Assembly: GCF_000317535.1 (NCBI RefSeq) | Contig: NC_019757.1 | Span: forward strand, 4,243,501-4,307,500 | DNA from: Cylindrospermum stagnale PCC 7417 | Lineage (GTDB): Bacteria > Cyanobacteriota > Cyanobacteriia > Cyanobacteriales > Nostocaceae | DNA length: 64,000 bases | Direction: 5' to 3' | In this document: piece by piece, positions 57,201 through 64,000 of the stretch | How the letters are laid out: each line of letters begins with the position of its first letter | Position numbering within the stretch: position 1 is the stretch's first letter | The notes under the pieces: model-generated | The model's input: the letters and a program-made list of their open reading frames with translations, nothing else | The model's database searches: none | What the model was told of the DNA's origin: nothing | Program-made: the position numbers and the translations under genes

Positions 57201-60200
57201 TCTTAACTGAGTAGTGAGAGTGGCAGCGAGTTCGTTAACGTTATCTGTCAAATCTTTCCAAGTCCCAGCAGCCCCAGGCACTCTGGCTTGACCGCCCAAC
57301 TTACCTTCAATGCCCACTTCCCTGGCTACTGTTGTCACTTGATTAGCAAAGGTGGCTAGGGTATCAATCATCTCGTTGATTGTCTCTGCCAAGGTTTCAA
57401 TTTCTCCCTTGGCATCCAGCATCAGTTTCCGTTTCAAGTCACCATTAGCAACCGCTGTTACAACTCTGGCGATACCGCGCACTTGTGCCGTCAAGTTCCC
57501 CGCCATCGAGTTCACGTTGTCGGTCAAATCTTTCCAAGTGCCGGCGACACCTTGCACTTGCGCTTGACCGCCCAATTTCCCCTCAGTTCCCACTTCCCGC
57601 GCCACCCGCGTTACTTCCGATGCAAAGGAACTAAGTTGATCCACCATTGTGTTGATGGTGTCTTTCAACTCCAAAATTTCGCCTTTAACATCAACGGTAA
57701 TTTTCTTAGAGAGGTCGCCATTCGCCACCGCTTTGGTAACTTCGGCAATGTTCCGCACCTGTGCCGTCAAGTTCCCCGCCATCGAGTTCACGTTGTCGGT
57801 TAAATCTTTCCAGGTGCCAGCAACTCCCCTAACATAAGCTTGCACACCCAACTTACCTTCAGTTCCCACTTCCCGCGCTACCCGCGTTACTTCCGATGCA
57901 AAGGAATTCAGCTGATCCACCATTGTGTTAATGGTATTTTTCAACTCCAGAATTTCGCCTTTAACATCAACGGTGATTTTTTTGGAAAGGTCGCCGTTAG
58001 CTACTGCTGTGGTGACTTCGGCAATGTTCCGGACTTGTGCCGTTAAGCTGCCCGCCATGAAGTTCACGCTGTCGGTGAGATCCTTCCAAGTACCTGCCAC
58101 CCCCTTAACTTCTGCTTGCACACCCAACTTACCTTCGGTTCCCACTTCCCGCGCCACCCGCGTTACTTCCGATGCAAAGGAATTCAGTTGATCCACCATC
58201 GTGTTGACAGTGTTCTTCAACTCTAAAATTTCGCCTTTGACATCAACTGAGATTTTCTTGGAAAGGTCGCCGTTGGCTACGGCTGTGGTGACTGCGGCAA
58301 TATTCCGCACTTGGGCTGTTAAGCTGCCCGCCATAAAATTCACGCTGTCGGTGAGATCCTTCCAAGTGCCAGCAACGCCCCGGACATCCGCTTGTACGCC
58401 TAGCTTGCCTTCACTGCCCACTTCCCGCGCCACCCGCGTCACTTCTGAGGCAAAGGAACTGAGTTGATCCACCATGATATTAATGGTGTTTTTCAACTCC
58501 AGAATTTCGCCTTTAACGGCAACAGTGATTTTTTTGGAAAGGTCACCGCTAGCGATCGCAGTTGCCACCTCAGCAATATTTCGCACCTGCCCCGTGAGGT
58601 TACCTGCCATTAAGTTCACGTTATCGGTCAAGTCCTTCCAGGTACCCGCTACCCCCTGGACTTCTGCTTGCACACCCAGCTTACCTTCAGTTCCCACTTC
58701 CCGCGCCACCCGCGTTACTTCCGATGCAAAGGAATTCAGCTGATCCACCATTGTGTTAATGGTATTTTTCAACTCCAGAATTTCGCCTTTGACATCAACG
58801 GTGATTTTTTTGGAAAGGTCGCCGGTGGCTACGGCTGTGGTCACTTCGGCAATATTTCGCACTTGTGCCGTCAAGCTGCCCGCCATGAAATTTACGCTGT
58901 CGGTCAAGTCCTTCCAAGTGCCTGCCACGCCCCGGACATCTGCTTGTACGCCCAGCTTCCCTTCACTTCCGACTTCCCGCGCCACCCTTGTTACTTCTGA
59001 TGCAAAGGAATTAAGTTGATCCACCATTGTGTTGATCGTGTTTTTCAACTCCAGAATTTCGCCTTTGACATCAACGGTGATTTTTTTGGAAAGGTCGCCG
59101 GTGGCTACGGCTGTGGTCACTTCGGCAATATTCCGCACTTGTGCCGTTAAGCTGCCCGCCATGAAGTTCACGCTGTCGGTCAAGTCCTTCCAAGTGCCAG
59201 CAACGCCCTTAACATCTGCTTGCACTCCCAGCTTGCCTTCACTGCCCACTTCCCGCGCCACCCTTGTTACTTCCGATGCAAAGGAACTGAGTTGATCCAC
59301 CATGATATTAATGGTGTTCTTTAACTCGAAAATTTCGCCTCTCACATCGACGGTGATTTTTTTGGAAAGGTCGCCATTAGCGATCGCAGTTGCCACCTCG
59401 GCAATGTTTCGCACCTGCCCCGTGAGATTACCTGCCATTAAGTTCACGTTATCGGTTAAGTCTTTCCAGGTACCCGCTACCCCCCTGACTTCCGCTTGCA
59501 CACCCAGCTTACCTTCTGTTCCCACCTCCCGCGCCACCCGCGTCACTTCCGATGCAAAGGAGTTCAGCTGATCTACCATCGTGTTAATGGTATTTTTCAG
59601 TTCTAAAATTTCGCCTTTGACATCGACGGTGATTTTTTTGGAAAGGTCGCCGTTAGCTACTGCTGTGGTCACTTCGGCAATATTTCGCACTTGTGCCGTC
59701 AAGCTTCCCGCCATGAAATTGACACTATCGGTTAAGTCTTTCCAGGTACCCGCTACCCCCCGAACTTCCGCTTGACCACCCAACTTTCCTTCTGCACCCA
59801 CCTCACGGGCAACCCGCGTCACTTCCGATGCAAAGGAATTGAGTTGATCCACCATGATGTTAACGGTGTTTTTCAACTCCAAAATTTCGCCTTTGACATT
59901 AACAGTAATTTTTTTGGAGAGGTCGCCGTTCGCTACTGCCGTCGTCACTTCCGCAATATTCCGGACTTGGGCTGTAAGATTACCTGCCATTAAGTTCACG
60001 TTGTCTGTCAAGTCTTTCCAAGTACCAGCGACGCCGCGCACTTCTGCTTGGACGCCCAACTTCCCTTCAGTGCCCACTTCACGAGCAACTCGCGTCACTT
60101 CCGATGCAAAAGAGTTTAGCTGATCCACCATCGTGTTGACGGTGTTTTTTAGTTCGAGAATTTCGCCTTTAACGTTGACAGTAATTTTTTTGGAAAGGTC

Positions 60201-60851
60201 ACCATTGGCGATCGCTGTTGCTACCTCAGCAATGTTGCGAACTTGTCCGGTGAGATTACCCGCCATCAAGTTAACGTTGTCGGTCAAGTCCTTCCAAGTG
60301 CCAGCGACTCCCTTAACTTCTGCTTGCACACCCAGCTTGCCTTCGGTTCCCACTTCCCTAGCAACTCGTGTCACTTCTGAGGCAAAGGAACCAAGGCGAT
60401 CTACCATTGTGTTAACGATATTGGCAGTTTGGAGAAACTCTCCTTGGAGACGTCTGCCGTCAATTTCTGTCGCGATCGTTTGGGATAGATCGCCGTTGGC
60501 TACAGACCTGATCACACGAGTAGTTTCGGCTGTTGGCTGCACTAAATCTGTAATTAGAGTATTGACAGAATTCACACAATCTGACCAAGAACCGCGAATA
60601 TTTCCTAAAGAGGCACGTTCGGCGATCTTGCCTTCTTTGCCAACAACATTGCCAATCCGCTGTAGCTCTGTAGCCATGCGCTCATTCTGGTCAATAATAT
60701 CGTTGAGCGTATCGGCTATTTTCCCTGCCAGTCCAGTTTGGTCTATGGGCATCCGAACAGAAAAATCACCTTGTTTAACAGCAGTCAGCGTTGTCAGGAG
60801 CTGTTTTAAATCTAGATTATCGCTATCTCTAGTTAACTGTTCGGTTGCCAT
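54273..60851 (-). CDS. Giant soluble HAMP-array hybrid histidine kinase
   Basis: This is a 2192-residue protein without a transmembrane helix. An N-terminal pair of diverged HAMP-like units (about 15-155) is followed by 12 near-identical 92-residue units (156-1259). A GAF domain (about 1285-1440), a coiled coil (about 1440-1525), HisKA with H1538 in [12 protein letters not shown], HATPase ([21 protein letters not shown]), and three receivers come next. The receivers show [24 protein letters not shown] and [12 protein letters not shown], so all three keep their aspartates. The layout resembles fungal group III kinases such as Nik1, in which HAMP arrays sense osmotic or other stress. The small lipoprotein gene upstream may be co-transcribed. 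Confidence 0.93.
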   Translation of the reverse strand: MATEQLTRDSDNLDLKQLLTTLTAVKQGDFSVRMPIDQTGLAGKIADTLNDIIDQNERMATELQRIGNVVGKEGKIAERASLGNIRGSWSDCVNSVNTLITDLVQPTAETTRVIRSVANGDLSQTIATEIDGRRLQGEFLQTANIVNTMVDRLGSFASEVTRVAREVGTEGKLGVQAEVKGVAGTWKDLTDNVNLMAGNLTGQVRNIAEVATAIANGDLSKKITVNVKGEILELKNTVNTMVDQLNSFASEVTRVAREVGTEGKLGVQAEVRGVAGTWKDLTDNVNLMAGNLTAQVRNIAEVTTAVANGDLSKKITVNVKGEILELKNTVNIMVDQLNSFASEVTRVAREVGAEGKLGGQAEVRGVAGTWKDLTDSVNFMAGSLTAQVRNIAEVTTAVANGDLSKKITVDVKGEILELKNTINTMVDQLNSFASEVTRVAREVGTEGKLGVQAEVRGVAGTWKDLTDNVNLMAGNLTGQVRNIAEVATAIANGDLSKKITVDVRGEIFELKNTINIMVDQLSSFASEVTRVAREVGSEGKLGVQADVKGVAGTWKDLTDSVNFMAGSLTAQVRNIAEVTTAVATGDLSKKITVDVKGEILELKNTINTMVDQLNSFASEVTRVAREVGSEGKLGVQADVRGVAGTWKDLTDSVNFMAGSLTAQVRNIAEVTTAVATGDLSKKITVDVKGEILELKNTINTMVDQLNSFASEVTRVAREVGTEGKLGVQAEVQGVAGTWKDLTDNVNLMAGNLTGQVRNIAEVATAIASGDLSKKITVAVKGEILELKNTINIMVDQLSSFASEVTRVAREVGSEGKLGVQADVRGVAGTWKDLTDSVNFMAGSLTAQVRNIAAVTTAVANGDLSKKISVDVKGEILELKNTVNTMVDQLNSFASEVTRVAREVGTEGKLGVQAEVKGVAGTWKDLTDSVNFMAGSLTAQVRNIAEVTTAVANGDLSKKITVDVKGEILELKNTINTMVDQLNSFASEVTRVAREVGTEGKLGVQAYVRGVAGTWKDLTDNVNSMAGNLTAQVRNIAEVTKAVANGDLSKKITVDVKGEILELKDTINTMVDQLSSFASEVTRVAREVGTEGKLGGQAQVQGVAGTWKDLTDNVNSMAGNLTAQVRGIARVVTAVANGDLKRKLMLDAKGEIETLAETINEMIDTLATFANQVTTVAREVGIEGKLGGQARVPGAAGTWKDLTDNVNELAATLTTQLRAIAEVATAVTKGDLTRSIAVETLGEVAILKDNINQMIANLRETTQKNTEQDWLKTNLAKFTRMLQGQRDLETVSKLILSELAPLVGAQQGVFYLMDSGDNSVYLKLLSSYAYRERKHLANRFYLGEGLVGQCALEKERILLTEVPSDYVKIGSGLGESTPLNAVVLPVLFEGQVTAVIELASFRRFSEIHLTFFDQLTESIAIVLNTIAASMRTEELLKQSQSLAEELQTQQSELRETNKRLEQQAQSLKTSEDLLKGQQDKLQQTNAELEEKADLLALQKKEVERKNQEIEHARRSLEEKAEQLALSSKYKSEFLANMSHELRTPLNSLLILARLLADNVESNLTSKQVEYSRTIYSAGTDLLALINDILDLAKIESGTMSINMTQMLLTELGDHIERTFRQVAQDKKLSFSIELAPELPRTIYTDSKRLQQVLKNLLSNAFKFTESGEVNLRIEVAKQGWSLNQETLNRAQIIIGFSVRDTGIGIAPDKQKVIFEAFQQADGTTSRKYGGTGLGLSISREIARLFGGEIKLVSSPGQGSTFTFYLPQFSSELGMLSYESRTELLSNASAAAVLNDDRTAIEEGDHVLLIVEDDIHFARILLDIARQKGFKVIAAQNGRVGLTLAQEYQPSGILLDVRLPEMDGWTVLDRLKHDPNTRHIPVHIMTVEEGRQRSLELGAIAYVQKPVTSETVSEALNKIKGFVQRRVKDLLVVEDDDHQRRSIIELIGSNDVTITAVDTGAAALAAIRTQLFDCLVLDLGLPDMTGFELIEQIKQDPNGEALPIIVYTSREISPAQETELKRIAETIIVKDVRTPERLLDETALVLHRIQADLPEPKRQLLEQLHSTDCSLASKKVLIVDDDIRNIFALTSMLERYQMQVVYAENGREGIRVLENTPDIDVVLMDVMMPEMDGYETTQLIRENARFKSLPIIALTAKAMLGDREKCLEAGASDYITKPVDIEQLLSLLRGYLYR
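57075..60386 (-). repeat. Twelve-unit 276-bp tandem array encoding HAMP units
   Basis: The units are exactly 276 bp (92 codons) and start at FASEVTR. Units differ at a few diagnostic positions. Type A has [12 protein letters not shown] and ATAIA (units 1, 4, 7); type B has [12 protein letters not shown] and TTAVA (units 3, 5, 6, 8, 9). Units 4-6 and 7-9 repeat the order A-B-B, so a three-unit (828-bp) block was duplicated. Units 11 and 12 are diverged. The array is maintained in frame. Confidence 0.9.
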
Positions 60852-60914
60852 AGCCTAATCCTTTAGAAGTTTTTGTGTGTTTGATGAATCCCCTGGCTAG
60901 AAGCTGGGAGATGA

Positions 60915-61394
60915 TTAATTAGTAGTCTGGCTACAGTACTGATTAAGCTGATTACTTAGACCATCAGACTTCTTACCAGTAGTTTTAGCTGCTGCTAGTG
61001 CTGAGTCTATTTCTGCTCTAGCACTTTGGATTTTTTCTCTACCTGCTGGTGAGGCTTCTGCTGTCTTCGCTGTACCAAGGGCCTTAGCCGCAATGGCGAT
61101 CGCTTGACTGAGATGATCAAATACTTTGACAAAACTGCTTTGAAATTCTTGGAGCTTGGGATCTGTGATCTTCAGTTCCCTAATCGATTTGTTAACAGTC
61201 TCTAAATCCTTAGACAGTTGCAAGCTGGTTGTTACCTGCTTTCCTTTATTTGTATCAATTAAAGAAGTGCCTTCATTCACCACCTTAACCAGGCGCTGAC
61301 ACTGGGAGACTTTGCTCTCACTGCAACCAGTAACCAACAAAGCGATACTCAGGCTCACAGGAGCAATAACAATATACTTAGATATAACTAACAT
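60915..61394 (-). CDS. Small unknown lipoprotein beside the HAMP kinase
   Basis: The protein has about 159 residues from the ATG at 61394, preferred over a TTG nine codons upstream because a GGGG sequence sits just upstream of it. A signal segment ends in the lipobox LLVTGC. The mature part is helical with heptad-like spacing (LSKDLETVNKSIRELKITD, FVKVFDHLSQAIAIAAKALG) and a pair of cysteines near its two ends (CQRL, QYCSQ). I do not know the family. It is 63 bases upstream of the HAMP kinase on the same strand, so it may serve as an envelope-side partner of that soluble kinase. Confidence 0.7.
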   Translation of the reverse strand: MLVISKYIVIAPVSLSIALLVTGCSESKVSQCQRLVKVVNEGTSLIDTNKGKQVTTSLQLSKDLETVNKSIRELKITDPKLQEFQSSFVKVFDHLSQAIAIAAKALGTAKTAEASPAGREKIQSARAEIDSALAAAKTTGKKSDGLSNQLNQYCSQTTN

Positions 61395-61442
61395 CCAAAC
61401 CCCAACAGCAGTAAAACCCAAATAATATTAACCAATATTTAA

Positions 61443-61575
<133 letters not shown>

Positions 61576-61749
61576 AAGTAAATCAAGTACACATTTTAAT
61601 CTTATAAGTCTTGTGGGGTAAGCCGATTTGCCCGCCTTTGTCTACCTCACTCAGATGAAATGTGTTGGATCTCAAATATTTGGTACCTGTTGGAGGGTCT
61701 TTTTGTCATCCCCCTAGGGGATAATTTATTTTGTGGATGACTCTAGAGC

Positions 61750-61778
61750 AAAAAAAAAGCGGAAGGTATCTTTCCGCT
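61750..61778 (-). terminator. Rho-independent terminator of the cbi operon
   Basis: On the minus strand AGCGGAA, a seven-base loop and TTCCGCT are followed by at least eight T. It starts 13 bases beyond the cbiO stop codon. Confidence 0.9.
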
Positions 61779-61791
61779 CTCTCTGGCAGAA

Positions 61792-62556
61792 TTACCAATC
61801 TATCGGCAAACCTAACTGGTCTAAAGTATTTCCATCTTGCAAAAGTGGTTGAATATCGCCGTCTATTTGAATTTGACCACCAGACAATACTAAAGCACGT
61901 TGGGTAACTCTACCTAGCCAATGTAGGTCATGGGAAGCAATGAGGATCACCTGCACGGACAACTTTAATAATACTTGCGCCAAATGTCGCCGCCATGCTG
62001 GATCAAGTCCGTTAGTTGGCTCATCTAAAATCAGGATTGCCGGATCTAGGGCGAGAATCGCGGCTAGGGCGGCTAGGCGTCTTTGTCCCCCTGAAAGTTC
62101 GTGGGCAGAACGGTGGGCGTAAGCTTCTAGACCAAAATCAGCTAACAATTGCCGCGCCCGATCAATTGCCACTGCTGGTGGCACACCGTAGTTACGAGGG
62201 CCAAATGTGACGTCTTCCAAGATGGTAGGCATAAACAGTTGGTCGTTGGCATCTTGGAAAGCAAAGCCGATGTGCTGCCGGATTTGGGGCAGGGTTTTTG
62301 GTGCCACCTTGATGCCATTAATCCAAATTTCCCCGGTACGTGGTTGTTTTAAACCGATCAGGGTTTCCAGCAAGGTGCTTTTTCCTGATCCTGTTGCACC
62401 CATTAAAGCGACGCGATCGCCTCTCTTCAAGGTAAAGGAAATTTCTTTTAATACCGGCTCTTGCTGGGAATAGGCATACACCAAGTTTTGCACCTCAACC
62501 ACAGCAGTGCAGGGGTGAGAGAGGGAATTTTGGGGATTAGAAGTTAAGGATGTCAA
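61792..62556 (-). CDS. cbiO: Cobalt/nickel ECF transporter ATPase CbiO
   Basis: This 254-residue ABC ATPase has Walker A GATGSGKST, the Q-loop in AFQDANDQLF, signature ELSGGQRR, Walker B AILILDEPTNGLD and the switch histidine in ASHDLHWL. The FxDxNDQLF motif is typical of energy-coupling-factor ATPases. It powers uptake of cobalt or nickel with CbiQ and CbiM. The start is a TTG, with the first ATP-domain residues beginning around residue 22. It is the last gene of the cbiM-cbiQ-cbiO operon, 23 bases after cbiQ, and is followed by a strong terminator. Confidence 0.93.
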   Translation of the reverse strand: MTSLTSNPQNSLSHPCTAVVEVQNLVYAYSQQEPVLKEISFTLKRGDRVALMGATGSGKSTLLETLIGLKQPRTGEIWINGIKVAPKTLPQIRQHIGFAFQDANDQLFMPTILEDVTFGPRNYGVPPAVAIDRARQLLADFGLEAYAHRSAHELSGGQRRLAALAAILALDPAILILDEPTNGLDPAWRRHLAQVLLKLSVQVILIASHDLHWLGRVTQRALVLSGGQIQIDGDIQPLLQDGNTLDQLGLPIDW

Positions 62557-62579
62557 GATTCACCACTCAAAATTCAAAG

Positions 62580-63248
62580 TTAAATTTTAACGAAACTCTG
62601 AAAATAAGAGCTTACGGTTAAACAAGTGGCGATCGCCCCAGCTATTAACAAAACCAAACGCTCTTTTGGTCTAATGGTCGAATCTACGGGTAATTCACCG
62701 TTGTAACCACGAGCAATCATCGCGGTGTAAACACGCTCTGCCCTGTCCAAACTGCGGAGGTATAGGGCACCAATCATGGCAGCACTAGCGTAGCGTAGCC
62801 ATCCCCCCGTACCATTTAAACCTCGTAATTGAGCGCTGCGTTGCATGCGCGTGACTTCTGAGAGCAAAATTTCTAAATATTGCCCAGCTAATAGCAAATT
62901 TTCTTTTAATGGCCCTGGTACTGGTAAACCTTTGAGAGCAATGCCAAAACTGTGAGGAGGTAAAGTTAACAAAAAACTATTCATCGCAATTAGACAAATT
63001 AGCGATCGCACTAGCAAAAAACTAGCTCGCTCCCATCCCAAAGGTAAAGCCACCAATGAGAGAAAAATCAATTCCGTACCGATTAATCCCCCCAGTTGGC
63101 GAATAGAGACGCGCAGTAGCCAGGCCCAAAAAAGTGCGATCGCACCATACACAGCTAAATTAGACCAAGCATAATGCTTTAACAACGCTGCCCCAATCAC
63201 AATCACTAAAGACAGATGCAAGCGTAACGGCAAAGAAATTTTAAGCAT
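62580..63248 (-). CDS. cbiQ: Cobalt/nickel ECF transporter transmembrane protein CbiQ
   Basis: This 222-residue membrane protein has four to five helices and the ECF-T coupling motifs: SEVTRMQRSAQLRG (the first A-R-G type motif) and the second near RSLDRAERVYTAMIARGYNGEL. These helices transmit ATP hydrolysis to the substrate-binding subunit. Its ATG overlaps the cbiM stop region by eight bases, so the genes are translationally coupled. Both coupling motifs are intact. Confidence 0.93.
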   Translation of the reverse strand: MLKISLPLRLHLSLVIVIGAALLKHYAWSNLAVYGAIALFWAWLLRVSIRQLGGLIGTELIFLSLVALPLGWERASFLLVRSLICLIAMNSFLLTLPPHSFGIALKGLPVPGPLKENLLLAGQYLEILLSEVTRMQRSAQLRGLNGTGGWLRYASAAMIGALYLRSLDRAERVYTAMIARGYNGELPVDSTIRPKERLVLLIAGAIATCLTVSSYFQSFVKI

Positions 63249-64000
63249 TCTTCGGTTTCATCACTTTGGCAATCCCAAAAGCAACAGCAAAGCACACCGT
63301 CGCCCCTATCAGCCCAGCAATGCTAGTACCAATCTCGCCCAAACCCTGAATCCCATAATCAGCTAACGGCGTGGGCACAATTACCCGCACTTCCTCGGCT
63401 AACTTAATAAAGCCTAAGTTTTCCGCCACCCTTTCCAAGCCGTCAGGCCATGCCGAAGCGAACAGCGACAGCACACCGGCAACTAGAATAATGCTGACGA
63501 CAGGCACCAACCAGCCACGAAACTGCTGCTGCTCTCCTGGTAACAAATCTGGTCGTGCTGTGGCTAAGTAAGTCAGCACACCACCAGTAATCAACCCTTC
63601 CCCAATACCAATTAGCAGATGTACACCAGCCATAGTTGCTAAAACTATGTTGACTGGTGCTGTACCAGAAAGGGCTAACTCTAGGGCACAAGCAACGGAT
63701 GCTACTACCACACTAACGCCAGCCGCAATACCTGCCGCCAGCGGTAACCGCCCTCTAGCTCCCCCAAACAGCCGTTGTAAGGTTTGGGTTAACACCCAGC
63801 CAACCCAAACCCCAACTACTGCCATGTTTAAAATATTCGCTCCCAAAGCTGTAATGCCACCATCGGCAAATAGTACAGCTTGAATAATTAACACTGTGGC
63901 AATGCACAACATCCCCGCCCAAGGGCTACCCAAGACGATCGCTGCTAGGGTACCTCCCAACAAGTGACCGCTGGTGCCGCCGGCTACCGGAAAATTGACC
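63241..64000 (-). CDS. cbiM: Cobalt/nickel ECF substrate-binding protein CbiM with fused PDGLE domain (5' end outside window)
   Basis: The frame runs off the right edge; the N-terminal metal-binding part (M-H-I-x(n)-H) is not visible. The first visible residues read VNFPVAGGTSGHLLGG, a CbiM hallmark. About five helices (QAVLFADGGITALGANILNMAVVG, TMAGVHLLIGIGEGLITGGVL) are followed by a short linker. A second part then carries ASAWPDGLERVAENLGF, the CbiN/PDGLE-type domain, with its own two helices. In many organisms CbiM and CbiN are separate; here they are fused, so cbiN is not needed as a separate gene. It supplies cobalt for cobalamin, or nickel for urease or hydrogenase. Confidence 0.92.
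   Translation of the reverse strand, partial: VNFPVAGGTSGHLLGGTLAAIVLGSPWAGMLCIATVLIIQAVLFADGGITALGANILNMAVVGVWVGWVLTQTLQRLFGGARGRLPLAAGIAAGVSVVVASVACALELALSGTAPVNIVLATMAGVHLLIGIGEGLITGGVLTYLATARPDLLPGEQQQFRGWLVPVVSIILVAGVLSLFASAWPDGLERVAENLGFIKLAEEVRVIVPTPLADYGIQGLGEIGTSIAGLIGATVCFAVAFGIAKVMKPKNA

Noticed and set aside
57075-60386. Regular repeats that might be taken for a CRISPR array
   Set aside because: The unit is 276 bp, codes for protein without interruption, and has no spacers.
57483-60858. A ladder of plus-strand open frames of 60-240 codons spaced by 276 bases
   Set aside because: They are antisense shadows of the HAMP array. The spacing equals the repeat unit of the kinase gene, and the translations have no family features.

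Overview
The window reads as chromosomal DNA of a filamentous, Nostoc/Anabaena-like cyanobacterium. The evidence is the photosystem II factor Psb27, the NDH-1 subunits NdhF and NdhD, an RbcR-type LysR regulator, CofH, an ArgS-related NrtL-type protein, many GCGATCGC (HIP1) octamers, heptamer-type short tandem repeats and dispersed palindromic repeats. The bulk is AT-leaning. No tRNA, rRNA, CRISPR array or complete transposon was found by reading. Assignments rest on sequence reading and remembered family motifs; no searches were run.

Layout. 1-6300: end of a membrane glycosyltransferase, cofH, psb27, an exported GHL10-type glycoside hydrolase, an alpha/beta hydrolase and a small unknown gene. 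6300-12500: polA, a Cof-type HAD phosphatase, and a divergent pair formed by the NrtL-like protein and a CRP/FNR regulator with an NtcA-like recognition helix. 12500-16750: a decaying locus in which a zinc-ribbon Ser/Thr kinase sits upstream of a broken PstS-like/LivK-like binding-protein gene, with an older, more eroded second copy behind it. 16850-24900: a carbon/energy block of rbcR, nnrU, a thioredoxin-like gene, ndhF and ndhD, with a PEP-CTERM gene on the opposite strand between the two ndh genes.

25000-28830: small accessory genes, including DUF29, a DUF433/DUF5615 toxin-antitoxin pair, an orphan HicB, an Rpn-family nuclease and gene remnants. 28880-38970: housekeeping and unknown genes, namely a phosphohexomutase, a RecB-like nuclease with a four-cysteine pattern, a transglutaminase-like protein, a type II P-type ATPase and recF. 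39350-44920: an MgtC family protein, a truncated IS607 resolvase, a divergent PEP-synthase-like enzyme, mazEF and a nuclease-fold protein.

45460-49240: an apparent sulfur module of a cysteine-desulfurase-like PLP enzyme, a sulfite-oxidase-like molybdoenzyme and a TauE/SafE exporter. 49590-61400: a baeRF-family protein, a DUF1361 membrane protein, a hybrid histidine kinase, and a 2192-residue soluble hybrid kinase with a 12-unit, 92-residue HAMP array, followed upstream by a small lipoprotein gene. 61440-64000: a glyoxalase remnant and a cobalt/nickel ECF transporter operon (cbiM-cbiQ-cbiO) running off the right edge.

The most interesting items are the sulfur module, the higher-order repeat structure inside the giant HAMP kinase, and a perfect 19-bp inverted repeat that contains the premature stop codon of the PstS-like pseudogene.
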